Shown piece after piece: positions 37,417 to 47,228 of a stretch of 64,000 nt of DNA (position 1 is its first letter; each line of letters starts with the position of its first letter). The stretch is from Butyrivibrio fibrisolvens (GTDB lineage Bacteria > Bacillota > Clostridia > Lachnospirales > Lachnospiraceae): NCBI RefSeq assembly GCF_023206215.1, contig NZ_CP065800.1:930001-994000 (forward strand). Reading direction: 5' to 3'. The position numbers and the translations under genes are program-made. The notes under the pieces were generated by a model, which worked only from the letters and a program-made list of their open reading frames with translations, was not told the origin of the DNA and ran no database searches.

Positions 37417-38496
37417 TCACATGTATATCACCAGTACATCGAACGTGTCACTGTTTTGGTCATTGAAGAAGTGAAAAGTAGTTGCGCCTTTTTTGACAGG
37501 AGTGAAGGTTACGACTATGGTTCCGTTGTCTGTGAAGTGATCGTCCCAGGCAGCAGAGATTCGCTTGTTGTCGCCCTGGAGGTTGCAGGTTCCGTAGAAA
37601 TCCATAGTGACCTTGATCGTCACATCATCGCCGCTTGTAGTGACCACATAGTTATCAGCGTAGAAGCGCCCTGAGCCTTCTTCACCGGCTGTATCATATG
37701 TTTCGATATGCTCGGCTACCTGAATATCAGCTTCGTGCTCTTCTATATAAGAAGAGAACTCGGTGATCTCGTCGTCAAGTGCAAGGTTCTTGTCATTAAG
37801 ATCATCAATCTGCCCGTTAAGTGAAGCTATGACCTCTTCCTGAGAAGAAACTGTAGAGATGAGTTCACTGTTCATATTCTGAAGTTCGCTAATAGATGTA
37901 GAGAGTTCATCGGTTCTTTTTTTGAGATTATATGTGTATACTGCTCCTGATCCAAGTGCTGCAAATAATAAGGTGACAGCAGCTACAAGCGCGATGATAG
38001 TCTTTTTGTGAGTGACTCTTTTTATGATAGTTACTTCTGACATGGTGTATGATTTTGATATATCTACAAGATTCCTGACAATATCAAGCACAGCCTTATG
38101 CCCCTCATTAGAAGCTTCTGCCTTCATAGATGCAATGATATAATCAGCAAACTCCTCATTCATTATATCTTCCCAATCTGCAGATGAAAACTGAACTCTG
38201 GCACCTATATCCCTGAACTTTTCATAATAGGCCATAGACTCCCTGGAACATTTCTTGTAGTCTGCACCTGCAAGCTTATCCTTATTGCTATCCAGATATA
38301 TCGGCAGGATGTTGTACGCAAGCTTGGTATTATCACCCATAGCAGCCACAAGACATGTCATAAGTCCGGTAAGTATGCGGTCTGCGACATCTTTATCACC
38401 ATTATTGTATGGGAAAAGAACTTTGCTGTGACATAAACATTCAGAAGTATCAGATATAAGTTTTAGAATTTCCAAAGTCTGAGTATTAAGATCCAT
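37417..38496 (-). CDS. Bitopic membrane protein with coiled coil, function unknown
   Basis: A 359-aa protein. Residues 1-165 are a soluble cytoplasmic, helical domain; residues 168-190 are one membrane segment (KTIIALVAAVTLLFAALGSG); residues 195-255 are a coiled coil (ELSTSISELQNMNSELISTV, then Asp/Glu/Leu heptads); residues 265-359 are a beta-rich extracellular domain with a C-terminal pattern (VVTFTPVKKGATTFHFF) like chagasin/immunoglobulin-type inhibitor folds. The cytoplasmic-coiled-coil-outside layout suggests a sensor or signal relay. It is divergent from the clostripain gene 38724, and an inhibitor role toward that cysteine protease is a speculative possibility. Confidence 0.65.
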   Translation of the reverse strand: MDLNTQTLEILKLISDTSECLCHSKVLFPYNNGDKDVADRILTGLMTCLVAAMGDNTKLAYNILPIYLDSNKDKLAGADYKKCSRESMAYYEKFRDIGARVQFSSADWEDIMNEEFADYIIASMKAEASNEGHKAVLDIVRNLVDISKSYTMSEVTIIKRVTHKKTIIALVAAVTLLFAALGSGAVYTYNLKKRTDELSTSISELQNMNSELISTVSSQEEVIASLNGQIDDLNDKNLALDDEITEFSSYIEEHEADIQVAEHIETYDTAGEEGSGRFYADNYVVTTSGDDVTIKVTMDFYGTCNLQGDNKRISAAWDDHFTDNGTIVVTFTPVKKGATTFHFFNDQNSDTFDVLVIYM

Positions 38497-38723
38497 GAGC
38501 TCCCCCTAAATCCCCTGTTATTAACAGTTCTAGATATAACGCCGTACATGGAAAAGACGCTGCAAGTAATATAAGATGATTTTTGCGCGGCTTCCAACAT
38601 TATAACATAGGATTCTGCAGGTGATGCTATCAAGAATAGGTAAATATATCGGATTTTGTGATATTATTGTAATGGTATACAAATAACAAATGATCTATTT
38701 ATAGTAATAGCGTGAGGTTAATT

Positions 38724-41291
38724 ATGGCAGATAAACGTCCACATTCAAGAACCAAAACACCATCTTCGGGAACAGGTCATGTCAGTAAAAGGGGCAGTGG
38801 CACAGGTCACGGTCAGGTCGGCAACATAGGAGGCCTTCACGGGCAGCAAGGCTCAGGCTCATCTTCTCGTCCGGGAGCATCTTTTGGATCATCTCACAAA
38901 AAAGGTAGCAGCTACGGCTCCGGAATGGGAGGCGGCTATTATGGCTCAGGTTCAGGCGGCCCTTCATATGGCGGCATGAAGATTCTTCCGCTACTTGTAA
39001 TCATCGCGGTTGTATTCTTTTTTGTAATGAGAGGATGTGGATCGGATTTCATATCTTCTGATTATTATGGTCAGGATACAGGTACTACCACATCTACCCA
39101 GGGTACCGGAATAGGTGGAAGTTCATATCAGGGGACATCTTTTTCTACAACGGGGTCAGGTTGGATGACAACGCAGTCATCAGCTTATCAGGATACATCT
39201 ATGTCAGCAGTTGATACATCCGTTGATGCATCAGCAAGAGATAAGTTCACTAAGATCAAAGGCGGCGGAGAAGACACTGTAACAGTAATGGTATACATGT
39301 GCGGAGCTGACCTTGAGTCAAGGAGCGGTATGGCAACCAGAGACCTTAACGAGATGGTTTATGCCGATATCTCTGACAAGGTCAATGTCATCGTAGAAAC
39401 AGGCGGTGCCAAAAAGTGGCAGAATTCTGTAGTGAGCGCATCTACCAACCAGCGCTGGAAGGTTGAAAAGGGCGGTCTTAAAGCCCTTGATAAGAATGTT
39501 GGCAAGAAGCAGATGACTGATCCAGATACTCTCGTAGACTTTGTAAATTATGCCAAAGAGAACTATCCGGCAGACAGATATATGCTCATATTCTGGGATC
39601 ACGGCGGAGGATCTGTATCAGGATATGGCTATGACGAACTGTATCCTAACAGGACCATGACAATAGATGAGATACAGGCAGCTCTTAAAAAGACAGGCAT
39701 AACCTATGACTTTGTAGGATTTGATGCATGTCTTATGGCCGGAATGGAGACAGCTATGGCTGTAGAGCCTTGCGCTGATTATCTGATCGCATCGGAAGAG
39801 ACAGAACCAGGTACAGGCTGGTACTATACTAATTGGCTTACAGATCTTTCTAATAATACATCTATTGCTACAGTAGATCTTGCCAAGAGGATCATAGATG
39901 ACTTCACATCAGCAAGTGCATCAGCATCATCCAGATCCAAGACAACTCTTTCTATAATAGATCTTGCAGAGTTCAAGGGAGTGATCCCTGATGTTCTTGC
40001 AGGTTTTGGTACAAGCCTTAATGCTCAGCTAAAGAGTGAAGATTACCAGCAAGTAGCCAAGGCAAGGAGCGATACAAGAGAGTTTGCAAGTTCATCTCAT
40101 ATAGATCAGGTTGATCTTGTGAATTTCTGTAATAATCTTGGAACAGATGAAGCAATGAAACTCGCTGATGCTGTCAAGGGATGTGTTAAGTACAATAAGA
40201 CCTACAATGTGACCAATGCCTATGGAATGAGTGTATACTTTCCGTATAGTTCACTAAAGTCAGTGAATTCTATGGTCAAGATCTATGAAAACCTTGATAT
40301 GGACGGATCATATTCGGATTCTATCAAGTCTTTTGCCACATTGGAATCATCAGGACAGATAGTTACATCTCAGGCTCCGCAGGGTACGGGACTGTTTGAT
40401 GTATTGCTGGGAGGAACCGGATCATCGTCGTCTTCATCTTCATCGGTAGATCTTACCTCTATACTGATGCAGGCTCTGTCAGGATCAATGACTAGCACTA
40501 ATAGTTCATATTCCGGTTCGGGATCTGGATACGGATCACTGCTTGACTATGCATCACTTCTTGGCGGAAGCGGAATCGTAAGTAGTGATTCGATATCAGA
40601 TATAGCATCACTTCTTGGTAATAGAGCTGTGATCACTTCAGATGATCTTGCTCTTACAAGTAAGGGCGGTCAGGACGTAGTAACACTTTCAGATGAGCAG
40701 TGGGCCCAGATGAAGTCAGTAGGTCTGAACGTATTTGTAGATGATGGCGCCGGATATATAGATCTTGGAATTGACAATGTGGCATCTTACAACGATGACG
40801 GAGATCTTATAGTATCTTATGACGGAACCTGGATGGCTATAAACGGTCAGGTTGTCGCCTTCTATATATGTCAGGATGACTATGATGAAGAGACAGGATA
40901 TTACTACACCATGGGATATATACCTGCTGAGCTTAACGGAGTATATGTCAACATCCTGGTAGAGTTTAGCTCTGATAATGAAGAGGGAGTTGTACTTGGA
41001 GCCAGCGAAGTATATGAAGGAACGGATGGCGAGAAGACGTTCTCTACAGAAGGTAAAGGGATGATCGAGATCACAGAAGGAGATGAGATAGACTTCTTAT
41101 GTGACTACTACTCATATGACGGAACGTTCCAGGATAGCTATTATCTAAATGATACGTCTCTTGTAGTGGGATCTGATGGCCTTTATATACAGACACTTAC
41201 ATTGGACAATGAAGGTATATATTATAGCTATAGACTGACAGATTATTACAATGCCAATTACTGGACACCAGTTAAGAAGCTGGAGGGATGA
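38724..41291 (+). CDS. Clostripain-family (C11) cysteine protease, membrane-anchored
   Basis: An 855-aa protein. Residues 1-80 are Gly/Ser/His-rich with basic residues, residues 88-104 are a membrane segment (MKILPLLVIIAVVFFFVM), so the remainder is outside. The C11 domain (about 190-540) has VTVMVYMCGADLESRSG, catalytic His in FWDHGGG and catalytic Cys in GFDACLMAG. A Ser/Gly linker (about 565-620) is followed by a C-terminal domain of unknown type. C11 proteases cut after Arg or Lys. ATG 38724 is chosen over 38712 because GTGAGG lies nearer to it. The upstream 38497-38723 has no other gene. Confidence 0.85.
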   Translation: MADKRPHSRTKTPSSGTGHVSKRGSGTGHGQVGNIGGLHGQQGSGSSSRPGASFGSSHKKGSSYGSGMGGGYYGSGSGGPSYGGMKILPLLVIIAVVFFFVMRGCGSDFISSDYYGQDTGTTTSTQGTGIGGSSYQGTSFSTTGSGWMTTQSSAYQDTSMSAVDTSVDASARDKFTKIKGGGEDTVTVMVYMCGADLESRSGMATRDLNEMVYADISDKVNVIVETGGAKKWQNSVVSASTNQRWKVEKGGLKALDKNVGKKQMTDPDTLVDFVNYAKENYPADRYMLIFWDHGGGSVSGYGYDELYPNRTMTIDEIQAALKKTGITYDFVGFDACLMAGMETAMAVEPCADYLIASEETEPGTGWYYTNWLTDLSNNTSIATVDLAKRIIDDFTSASASASSRSKTTLSIIDLAEFKGVIPDVLAGFGTSLNAQLKSEDYQQVAKARSDTREFASSSHIDQVDLVNFCNNLGTDEAMKLADAVKGCVKYNKTYNVTNAYGMSVYFPYSSLKSVNSMVKIYENLDMDGSYSDSIKSFATLESSGQIVTSQAPQGTGLFDVLLGGTGSSSSSSSSVDLTSILMQALSGSMTSTNSSYSGSGSGYGSLLDYASLLGGSGIVSSDSISDIASLLGNRAVITSDDLALTSKGGQDVVTLSDEQWAQMKSVGLNVFVDDGAGYIDLGIDNVASYNDDGDLIVSYDGTWMAINGQVVAFYICQDDYDEETGYYYTMGYIPAELNGVYVNILVEFSSDNEEGVVLGASEVYEGTDGEKTFSTEGKGMIEITEGDEIDFLCDYYSYDGTFQDSYYLNDTSLVVGSDGLYIQTLTLDNEGIYYSYRLTDYYNANYWTPVKKLEG

Positions 41292-41385
41292 TAGCGGGAG
41301 ATTTTATTCTGCCTGTCCCCCTACAAAGACTTTGTGAACGCTGGTCTGTCCAAGTGGGAAGTAGTTTGATATCATGAATATTACA

Positions 41386-41426
41386 AAGCCTCCAAAAGTT
41401 AGAATAAACCTGACTTTTGGAGGCTT
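41386..41426. terminator. Hairpin between clostripain and flavin reductase genes
   Basis: AAGCCTCCAAAAGT pairs with ACTTTTGGAGGCTT across 13 bases; both flanking genes end here. Confidence 0.75.
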
Positions 41427-41469
41427 AATTATTGACATTATATATACTAATTGCAGTATTTTGATTATT

Positions 41470-42246
41470 TTAGTGCTTATTATTAGAGGTTCTATTTCCT
41501 TTTTTTGGCTTTTCCTTACTTGCGTTTTTCCCAGATAGTGCTTTCTTTGAAGCTTTATCTTTTTTGCTTTTTTCACTATTTGCTTTTGCAAAGGAAGGAT
41601 CTTTCTTTTGCTTTGCATTTTTGGCTGTCTGCAAAGGTTTACTTTTCTTATCTTTAGAAGAAGGGGTCTTGTCTTTGGCAGTCTTCTTCCTGACAGCGAA
41701 GCCGAAGGTTCCGAGCTTGTCACCAAGTTCTCTGTAAGTGCCATGCTCATAAGCGATCATACCTATGTCGTCCATATGGAATGCGTTCTTGCCATCCATA
41801 TATCTGTCATCAACATGTACAGCTACAACCTCTGCAAGGAACATGTCATGAGTGCCAAGTGGCAATATCTGAGTGACTTTGCATTCGATAGACACAGGGG
41901 CTTCCTCGATCATAGGAGCTGATATTACAGAACTCTTGGCTGGTGTTAAGTGACACTCTTTGAATTTATCAACTTTACGCCCTGATGTGCAGCCGCAGTA
42001 GTCGCAGGCATGAGCCAGAGCCTTGTCCGGAAGATTTATAACAAAGCATCCGCTTTCTTTGATCATCTCATAGGAGTGTCTTTCTTTTCTTACAGAGATA
42101 TATGCCATAGGCGGATCAGAACAGATGGTGCCGGTCCAGGCTATGGTTATTATATTGGGTTTACCATCAGTGCCCTGACAGCTGACCATCACGGCAGGAA
42201 CAGGATATATAAAATTACCGGGTTTTGGAAATTGTATTTTGCTCAT
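41470..42246 (-). CDS. Flavin reductase-like (flavoredoxin) protein with basic tail
   Basis: A 258-aa FMN-binding split-barrel protein. The core (1-190) has PVPAVMVSCQGTDGKPNIIT and the AWTGTICSDPPMAYISVRKERHSYE block typical of the flavin reductase/flavoredoxin family, which reduces or carries FMN. The last ~70 residues are almost all Lys, Ser, Ala and Asn, a low-complexity tail absent from ordinary members; it may bind nucleic acid or be disordered. AAAGGAATATCGTT precedes the ATG. Confidence 0.85.
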   Translation of the reverse strand: MSKIQFPKPGNFIYPVPAVMVSCQGTDGKPNIITIAWTGTICSDPPMAYISVRKERHSYEMIKESGCFVINLPDKALAHACDYCGCTSGRKVDKFKECHLTPAKSSVISAPMIEEAPVSIECKVTQILPLGTHDMFLAEVVAVHVDDRYMDGKNAFHMDDIGMIAYEHGTYRELGDKLGTFGFAVRKKTAKDKTPSSKDKKSKPLQTAKNAKQKKDPSFAKANSEKSKKDKASKKALSGKNASKEKPKKGNRTSNNKH

Positions 42247-42662
42247 AACGATATTCCTTTCTGAGGAAAATGTTCTATGGATTAAGCATAACGAACCCTG
42301 AGACCATAAGTCAAGGGATGCCCCGGAAGAGCCTCAGAAATGACCACAAGTGACGGATACAAGGGAATATTTTCTTATTTGGGATCAAGATAGATGACCT
42401 TTCGACTGCGCTGCTTAGGGGCATGTGACAGGCAAAGTTGTACATATACATCTTGCGAAAATTGTACATGATTTTTGCACATGTATTGTTGACAGCTACG
42501 CCACTGATATCTATTATAAAGATACAAGTTTGCACCACATGACAGCGGACTTGCAGATTTCTATATTAATTTAACTCAAAGTTATACCAATCAGTAAAAG
42601 TTGTACACGTATATGCTGAAAAGAATACAACTTCAAAAAAATACAACACAATAAGGATGATT
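42247..42662. promoter_or_regulatory. araR upstream region with three TTGTAC operator-like sites
   Basis: No gene is visible. AAAGTTGTACATATACA (42434-42450), AAATTGTACATGATTTT (42458-42474) and AAAGTTGTACACGTATAT (42597-42614) share the core A-R-TTGTAC-R. They resemble the AraR box of Bacillus (TTGTAC plus its complement). The last is 50 bases before araR, implying autoregulation. Confidence 0.6.
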
Positions 42663-43730
42663 ATGGCCAAATACCAGGAGATTGTCGGATGGATATCCGA
42701 GCAGATTGATAAGGGGGATTATCCTCCGGGGAGTAAGATCCCTTCTGAAAACGAACTATGCAGGAAGTTTGGTATCAGCAGACAGACTGTGCGTCATGCC
42801 ATTGCCTATCTTATAGAAGATGGCAAGCTCACAGCTGAAAGGGGAAGCGGAACCTATGTTAAGGGAGACTTCGTTGAGAACTCTTCCAAAAGGATCGCAG
42901 TAGTTACCACATACGTTGACAGTTACATATTCCCTAAGACGATTCAGGGAATTGAGAACAAGCTCACAGAGTATGGCTACACCATGCAGCTGTCCTTTAC
43001 AGGCAATACTTTCACCAAGGAGAGAGCTATCCTTCAGGACATTCTTGATAACGGGGATGTGGCAGGTCTTATCATAGAGCCTTCCAGAAGCGCTCTTCCC
43101 AATCCAAACATAGATCTTCTTACAGAGCTTGAAAGAAGGGGGACCAGGATCCTGTTCCTTAACAGCAACTATACACAGCTTCCTTTTCCTCACGTATCCC
43201 TTGCGGATAAGGAATGCGCATATCATGCAGTAAGAGAGCTTATACAAGCCGGGCACCGCAGTGTCGCATGTATCCTTAAGCTTGATGACAGGCAGGGACA
43301 TGAGCGTTACAGCGGATATCTCAAAGCCATGATGGAAGCAGGTCTCCCTGTCAGGGATGAATGGGTTGTATGGCTTGATACAGATGATATCTCACATATG
43401 AAAGACAATTATGAAAGGATCCGCAGGAGATTTGAAGGCTGCACAGCGCTTTTTGCCTACAATGATCAGGTTGCAGTGGATGCAATAGGCATCCTACAGG
43501 CAGCAGGGATCAAGGTTCCTGGTCGTATGTCTGTTGTGAGTATGGATGATTCTGACATGGCCATGATGAACGGCCTTGCCCTTGATTCTGTCCCGCATCC
43601 CAAGGAGAGACTTGGAGCCAAGGCAGCAGAGAATATCATACATCTTATACATAACAAGGATTTCGAAGGAACATTTGAATTTGTAGAGGATGTGATCCAG
43701 AGAGGCTCTGTCAGGAGTATAAAGAAGTAA
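42663..43730 (+). CDS. araR: AraR-type GntR/LacI regulator
   Basis: A 355-aa repressor with the AraR layout: N-terminal GntR winged helix (1-65, with IPSENELCRKFGISRQTVRHA and the RGSGTYV end) fused to a LacI-type sugar-binding domain (about 75-345, with DNGDVAGLIIEP and VVSMDDSDMAMM). In Bacillus AraR is released from DNA by L-arabinose. ATG 42663 is preferred: the ATG at 42657 lies inside the Shine-Dalgarno AAGGA itself. It precedes araA by 79 bases, in the same direction, so it is part of the arabinose block. Confidence 0.9.
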   Translation: MAKYQEIVGWISEQIDKGDYPPGSKIPSENELCRKFGISRQTVRHAIAYLIEDGKLTAERGSGTYVKGDFVENSSKRIAVVTTYVDSYIFPKTIQGIENKLTEYGYTMQLSFTGNTFTKERAILQDILDNGDVAGLIIEPSRSALPNPNIDLLTELERRGTRILFLNSNYTQLPFPHVSLADKECAYHAVRELIQAGHRSVACILKLDDRQGHERYSGYLKAMMEAGLPVRDEWVVWLDTDDISHMKDNYERIRRRFEGCTALFAYNDQVAVDAIGILQAAGIKVPGRMSVVSMDDSDMAMMNGLALDSVPHPKERLGAKAAENIIHLIHNKDFEGTFEFVEDVIQRGSVRSIKK

Positions 43731-43809
43731 GCAGGAATCCATAAAGACTTCACATACATTTTTTATCGTTCAATAAACCGCTTTTAGGTATTTTATAGGA
43801 GGAAAAGAA

Positions 43810-45312
43810 ATGAAGCTTAACAAAAATTACAAGTTCTGGTTTGCAACCGGTTCACAGGATCTGTACGGAGATGAGTGCCTTAACAAGGTAGCAGCTCATT
43901 CTAAAGAAATAGTTGCAGGCCTCAATGCAAGCGGCAAGCTTCCCTTTGAAGTTGTCCTTAAGCCTACACTTATAAGTCAGGCATCAATAAGACAGACCTT
44001 CAATGATGCCAACAACGATCCCGAGTGCGCAGGCGTTATCACATGGATGCACACTTTCTCACCTGCCAAGATGTGGATACTGGGCCTTCAGGAGTATCGT
44101 AAGCCCCTGTGCCATCTCCACACTCAGTTCAATGAAGAGATCCCTTATGACACAATTGACATGGACTTCATGAATGAGAACCAGTCAGCTCATGGTGACA
44201 GAGAGTATGGTCACATCGTATCCCGCATGGGTATCGAGCGCAAGATCATAGTAGGACACTGGCAGGATCCTGAAGTTGTAGAAGAGCTCTCCGGCTGGAT
44301 GTACACAGCAGTTGGCGCCATCGAGTCATCACATATCCGTGTATGCCGCTTTGGTGACAACATGAACAACGTAGCTGTCACAGAAGGTGACAAGGTTGAA
44401 GCTCAGATCAAATTCGGCTGGGAGATCGACCACTACAACGTTAACGACCTTGTAGAGATCGTAGATGCTGTATCAGAATCAGATGTTAATGCTCTTACAG
44501 ATGAGTATTACTCCAAGTATAAAATCCTTCTTGAAGGTAGAGATGCTGATGAGTTCAGAAGACATGTAGCAGTTCAGGCTCGTCAGGAGATAGGACTTAG
44601 AAAATTCCTTGAGGACAATGATTATCATGCAGTAGTAACACACTTTGGAATGCTTGGCGGTCTTAAGCAGCTCCCGGGACTTGCTATCCAGAGACTTATG
44701 GAAGATGGATACGGCTTTGGCGCAGAAGGCGACTGGAAGACAGCAGCACTTGTACGTCTCATGAAGCTCATGACAGCAGGCAAGAAAGATGCCAAGGGCA
44801 CATCATTCATGGAAGACTATACATACAACTTCGTTAAGGGCAAAGAAGGTATACTCCAGGCCCACATGCTTGAAGTATGTCCATCTATAGCTGACGGAGA
44901 GATTTCTATCAAGGCTTGCCCTCTTTCTATGGGTAACAGGGAAGATCCTGCACGTCTTGTATTTACAGCTAAGGAAGGAAAAGGCGTTGCTTGCTCACTT
45001 ATAGACCTCGGTCACAGATTCCGTCTTATCATCAATGCTGTTGATGTTAAAAAGACTGAAAAGCCTATGCCAAAGCTTCCAGTAGCAACAGCTTTCTGGA
45101 CACCTGAACCTGACCTTAAGACAGGCGCAGCTGCATGGATCCTTGCAGGCGGAGCTCATCATACATCATTCTCATATGACCTTACAGTGCAGCAGATGGT
45201 AGATCTTGCTGATACATTTGGTATAGAGAGCGTTGTAATTGACAAAGACACTAATCTAAAGAGCCTTAAGAACGAACTTAGATGGAATGAGATGTTCTTT
45301 TCAAGACGCTAA
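43810..45312 (+). CDS. araA: L-arabinose isomerase
   Basis: A 500-aa enzyme converting L-arabinose to L-ribulose. The N-terminus KFWFATGSQDLYGDE, the ITWMHTFSPAKMWI block and the ending WAGGAHHTSFS-type segment (ILAGGAHHTSFSYDLT) are diagnostic of AraA. Mn2+ ligands should be the Glu/His residues of the GAEGDWKTAALVRL and CPSIADGEI regions. Length is the family norm. TAGGAGGAAAAGAA precedes the ATG. It starts the catabolic operon. Confidence 0.96.
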   Translation: MKLNKNYKFWFATGSQDLYGDECLNKVAAHSKEIVAGLNASGKLPFEVVLKPTLISQASIRQTFNDANNDPECAGVITWMHTFSPAKMWILGLQEYRKPLCHLHTQFNEEIPYDTIDMDFMNENQSAHGDREYGHIVSRMGIERKIIVGHWQDPEVVEELSGWMYTAVGAIESSHIRVCRFGDNMNNVAVTEGDKVEAQIKFGWEIDHYNVNDLVEIVDAVSESDVNALTDEYYSKYKILLEGRDADEFRRHVAVQARQEIGLRKFLEDNDYHAVVTHFGMLGGLKQLPGLAIQRLMEDGYGFGAEGDWKTAALVRLMKLMTAGKKDAKGTSFMEDYTYNFVKGKEGILQAHMLEVCPSIADGEISIKACPLSMGNREDPARLVFTAKEGKGVACSLIDLGHRFRLIINAVDVKKTEKPMPKLPVATAFWTPEPDLKTGAAAWILAGGAHHTSFSYDLTVQQMVDLADTFGIESVVIDKDTNLKSLKNELRWNEMFFSRR

Positions 45313-45350
45313 ATGATCTTGATAGTATTTAAATAGAATATAAGCAATAA

Positions 45351-45390
45351 ATATATTTGGGGAAAATTAATTGCTTTTCCCCAAATATAT
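45351..45390. repeat. 16-bp perfect hairpin between araA and araB
   Basis: ATATATTTGGGGAAAA pairs completely with TTTTCCCCAAATATAT over TTAATTGC. No T run follows, so it probably stabilises or processes the mRNA rather than terminates. Confidence 0.75.
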
Positions 45391-45462
45391 ATCTCAAATT
45401 TCTCTAAACAGATGAAAGCTTGAGCATATAAATGGTATTGAAAGAAGATATAAGGAGAGACT

Positions 45463-47055
45463 ATGAGTAGCGAAATCATTAAAAGTGGTAAGACAGTAGT
45501 TGGAATAGAGTTTGGTTCTACCAGAATCAAAGCTGTTCTGACAGATATGGATCACAACGTGATCGCACAGGGAGGACACACCTGGGAGAACAGACTTGAG
45601 AACGGAATCTGGACCTATTCACTTGATGATATATGGTCAGGACTTCAGGACTGTTACAAGAATCTGGCTAAAGATGTCAAAGAAAAATATGGCGAAGACC
45701 TTACAAATATAGGTGCACTTGGATTTTCTGCCATGATGCACGGCTATATGGCATTCGATAAAGATGGCAACCTCCTTGTACCATTCCGTACATGGAGAAA
45801 TTCTATAACACAGGAAGCTTCCGAGAAGCTTACAGACCTCTTTGGATATCACATCCCTCAGAGATGGTCTATCGCACACCTGTATCAGGCGATTCTTAAC
45901 GGCGAAGAGCATGTCAAGGATATTGCCTTTGTTACAACTCTTGCAGGATATATCCACTGGCAGATGACTGGTGAGAAGGTTATCGGTATTGGCGATGGTT
46001 CAGGTATGTTCCCTATCGACTCTTCCATCAAGGACTACAACCAGAAGATGCTGGATCAGTTCGATGAGCTTATAGCTGACAAGAACCTCCCTTGGAAAAT
46101 AAGAGACATCCTTCCAAAGAACCTTGTAGCAGGAGAAAAGGCAGGAGTTCTCTCAGAAGATGGTGCTAAGAAGCTTGATGTAACAGGTACACTTCAGGCC
46201 GGCTGCCCTGTATGTCCTCCTGAAGGAGACGCAGGTACAGGCATGGTAGCAACCAACTCAGTTGCTAAGCGTACAGGTAACATCTCCGCAGGTACATCAG
46301 TTTTCTCAATGGTGGTTTTGGAAAAAGATCTAAAGAAAGCTCATGAAGAACTTGATCTTGTAACAACTCCTGATGGAGAGCAGGTCGCAATGGTACACTG
46401 CAACAACTGCACATCAGATCTTAATGCATACGTAGGCCTCTTTAGAGAGTTCGCTCACCTTACAGGTAACGATATCAGTGACAACGACCTTTATGGCAAG
46501 CTCTATCTCAACGCTCTTGAAAACGGAGATGCAGATTGCGGCGGCCTTATGGCATACAACTATGTATCAGGTGAGAACATCACAGGTTTCAATGAAGGAA
46601 GACCACTCTTTGTACGTCGTCCTGATGCCAAGATGAACCTTGCCAACTTCATGCGTACACACCTTTATACAGCACTTGGTGCTCTTAAAGCAGGCAATGA
46701 TATCCTCATGAAAGAAGAAGGCGTTCAGGCTGACTACTTCTATGGTCAGGGCGGATTCTTCAAGGTTAGAGGCGCTGGTGACAGAGTTATGGCAGCAGCT
46801 CTTAACACAGAGATCCGTATGATGGAGACAGCTGGTGAAGGCGGACCATGGGGCCAGGCTATACTTGCATCCTTCATGCTGGAAAAAGAGGATGGAGAAA
46901 GCCTTGAAGCTTACCTTGCAAATAAGGTATTCAAGGAAGGCAAGGTTGAATCCTGCATGCCTAATGCAGAAGATGTAAAGGGCTTTGATAAGTTCATGGA
47001 AGACTACCTTGCAGTACTTCCTGCAGAGCGCGCAGCGGTCGAGACACTTAAATAA
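45463..47055 (+). CDS. araB: L-ribulokinase (FGGY family)
   Basis: A 530-aa sugar kinase phosphorylating L-ribulose at C5. The N-terminal phosphate motif is [17 protein letters not shown]; the second ATP motif is near [14 protein letters not shown], and [23 protein letters not shown] is the adenosine end. Length fits AraB/xylulokinase-like members; its place after araA supports ribulokinase. AAGGAGAGAC precedes the ATG. Confidence 0.92.
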   Translation: MSSEIIKSGKTVVGIEFGSTRIKAVLTDMDHNVIAQGGHTWENRLENGIWTYSLDDIWSGLQDCYKNLAKDVKEKYGEDLTNIGALGFSAMMHGYMAFDKDGNLLVPFRTWRNSITQEASEKLTDLFGYHIPQRWSIAHLYQAILNGEEHVKDIAFVTTLAGYIHWQMTGEKVIGIGDGSGMFPIDSSIKDYNQKMLDQFDELIADKNLPWKIRDILPKNLVAGEKAGVLSEDGAKKLDVTGTLQAGCPVCPPEGDAGTGMVATNSVAKRTGNISAGTSVFSMVVLEKDLKKAHEELDLVTTPDGEQVAMVHCNNCTSDLNAYVGLFREFAHLTGNDISDNDLYGKLYLNALENGDADCGGLMAYNYVSGENITGFNEGRPLFVRRPDAKMNLANFMRTHLYTALGALKAGNDILMKEEGVQADYFYGQGGFFKVRGAGDRVMAAALNTEIRMMETAGEGGPWGQAILASFMLEKEDGESLEAYLANKVFKEGKVESCMPNAEDVKGFDKFMEDYLAVLPAERAAVETLK

Positions 47056-47061
47056 TGATTA

Positions 47062-47181
47062 GGCTTGCATCCATGCAAGCCAATACAATCACCATTTAAG
47101 TGTAGTCACGTCCTGTGACGGACACTTAAATAAATAGTAAATACATCATATAAGTGTATCAGGTAACGATACACTTATATG
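47062..47181. repeat. Three successive hairpins between araB and araD
   Basis: GGCTTGCAT/ATGCAAGCC (47062-47081), TTTAAGTGT/ACACTTAAA with inner TCAC/GTGA (47095-47130), and CATATAAGTGTATC/GATACACTTATATG (47147-47181), each perfect or nearly so. They share the TAAGTGT word. Probable mRNA processing or expression-tuning elements. Confidence 0.75.
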
Positions 47182-47228
47182 AATAGTAAAAAATTATCTA
47201 TACAATAGGTATATAGGAGATTTTTCAA

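Noticed and set aside
41304..41750. 148-codon minus-strand frame overlapping the flavin reductase
   Set aside because: It overlaps the Lys-rich end of the clear flavin reductase frame on the same strand and extends through a terminator; composition is a shadow of that low-complexity tail.
42311..42538. 75-codon minus-strand frame before araR
   Set aside because: No ribosome binding site, no recognisable sequence, and it covers the AraR-like operator sites.
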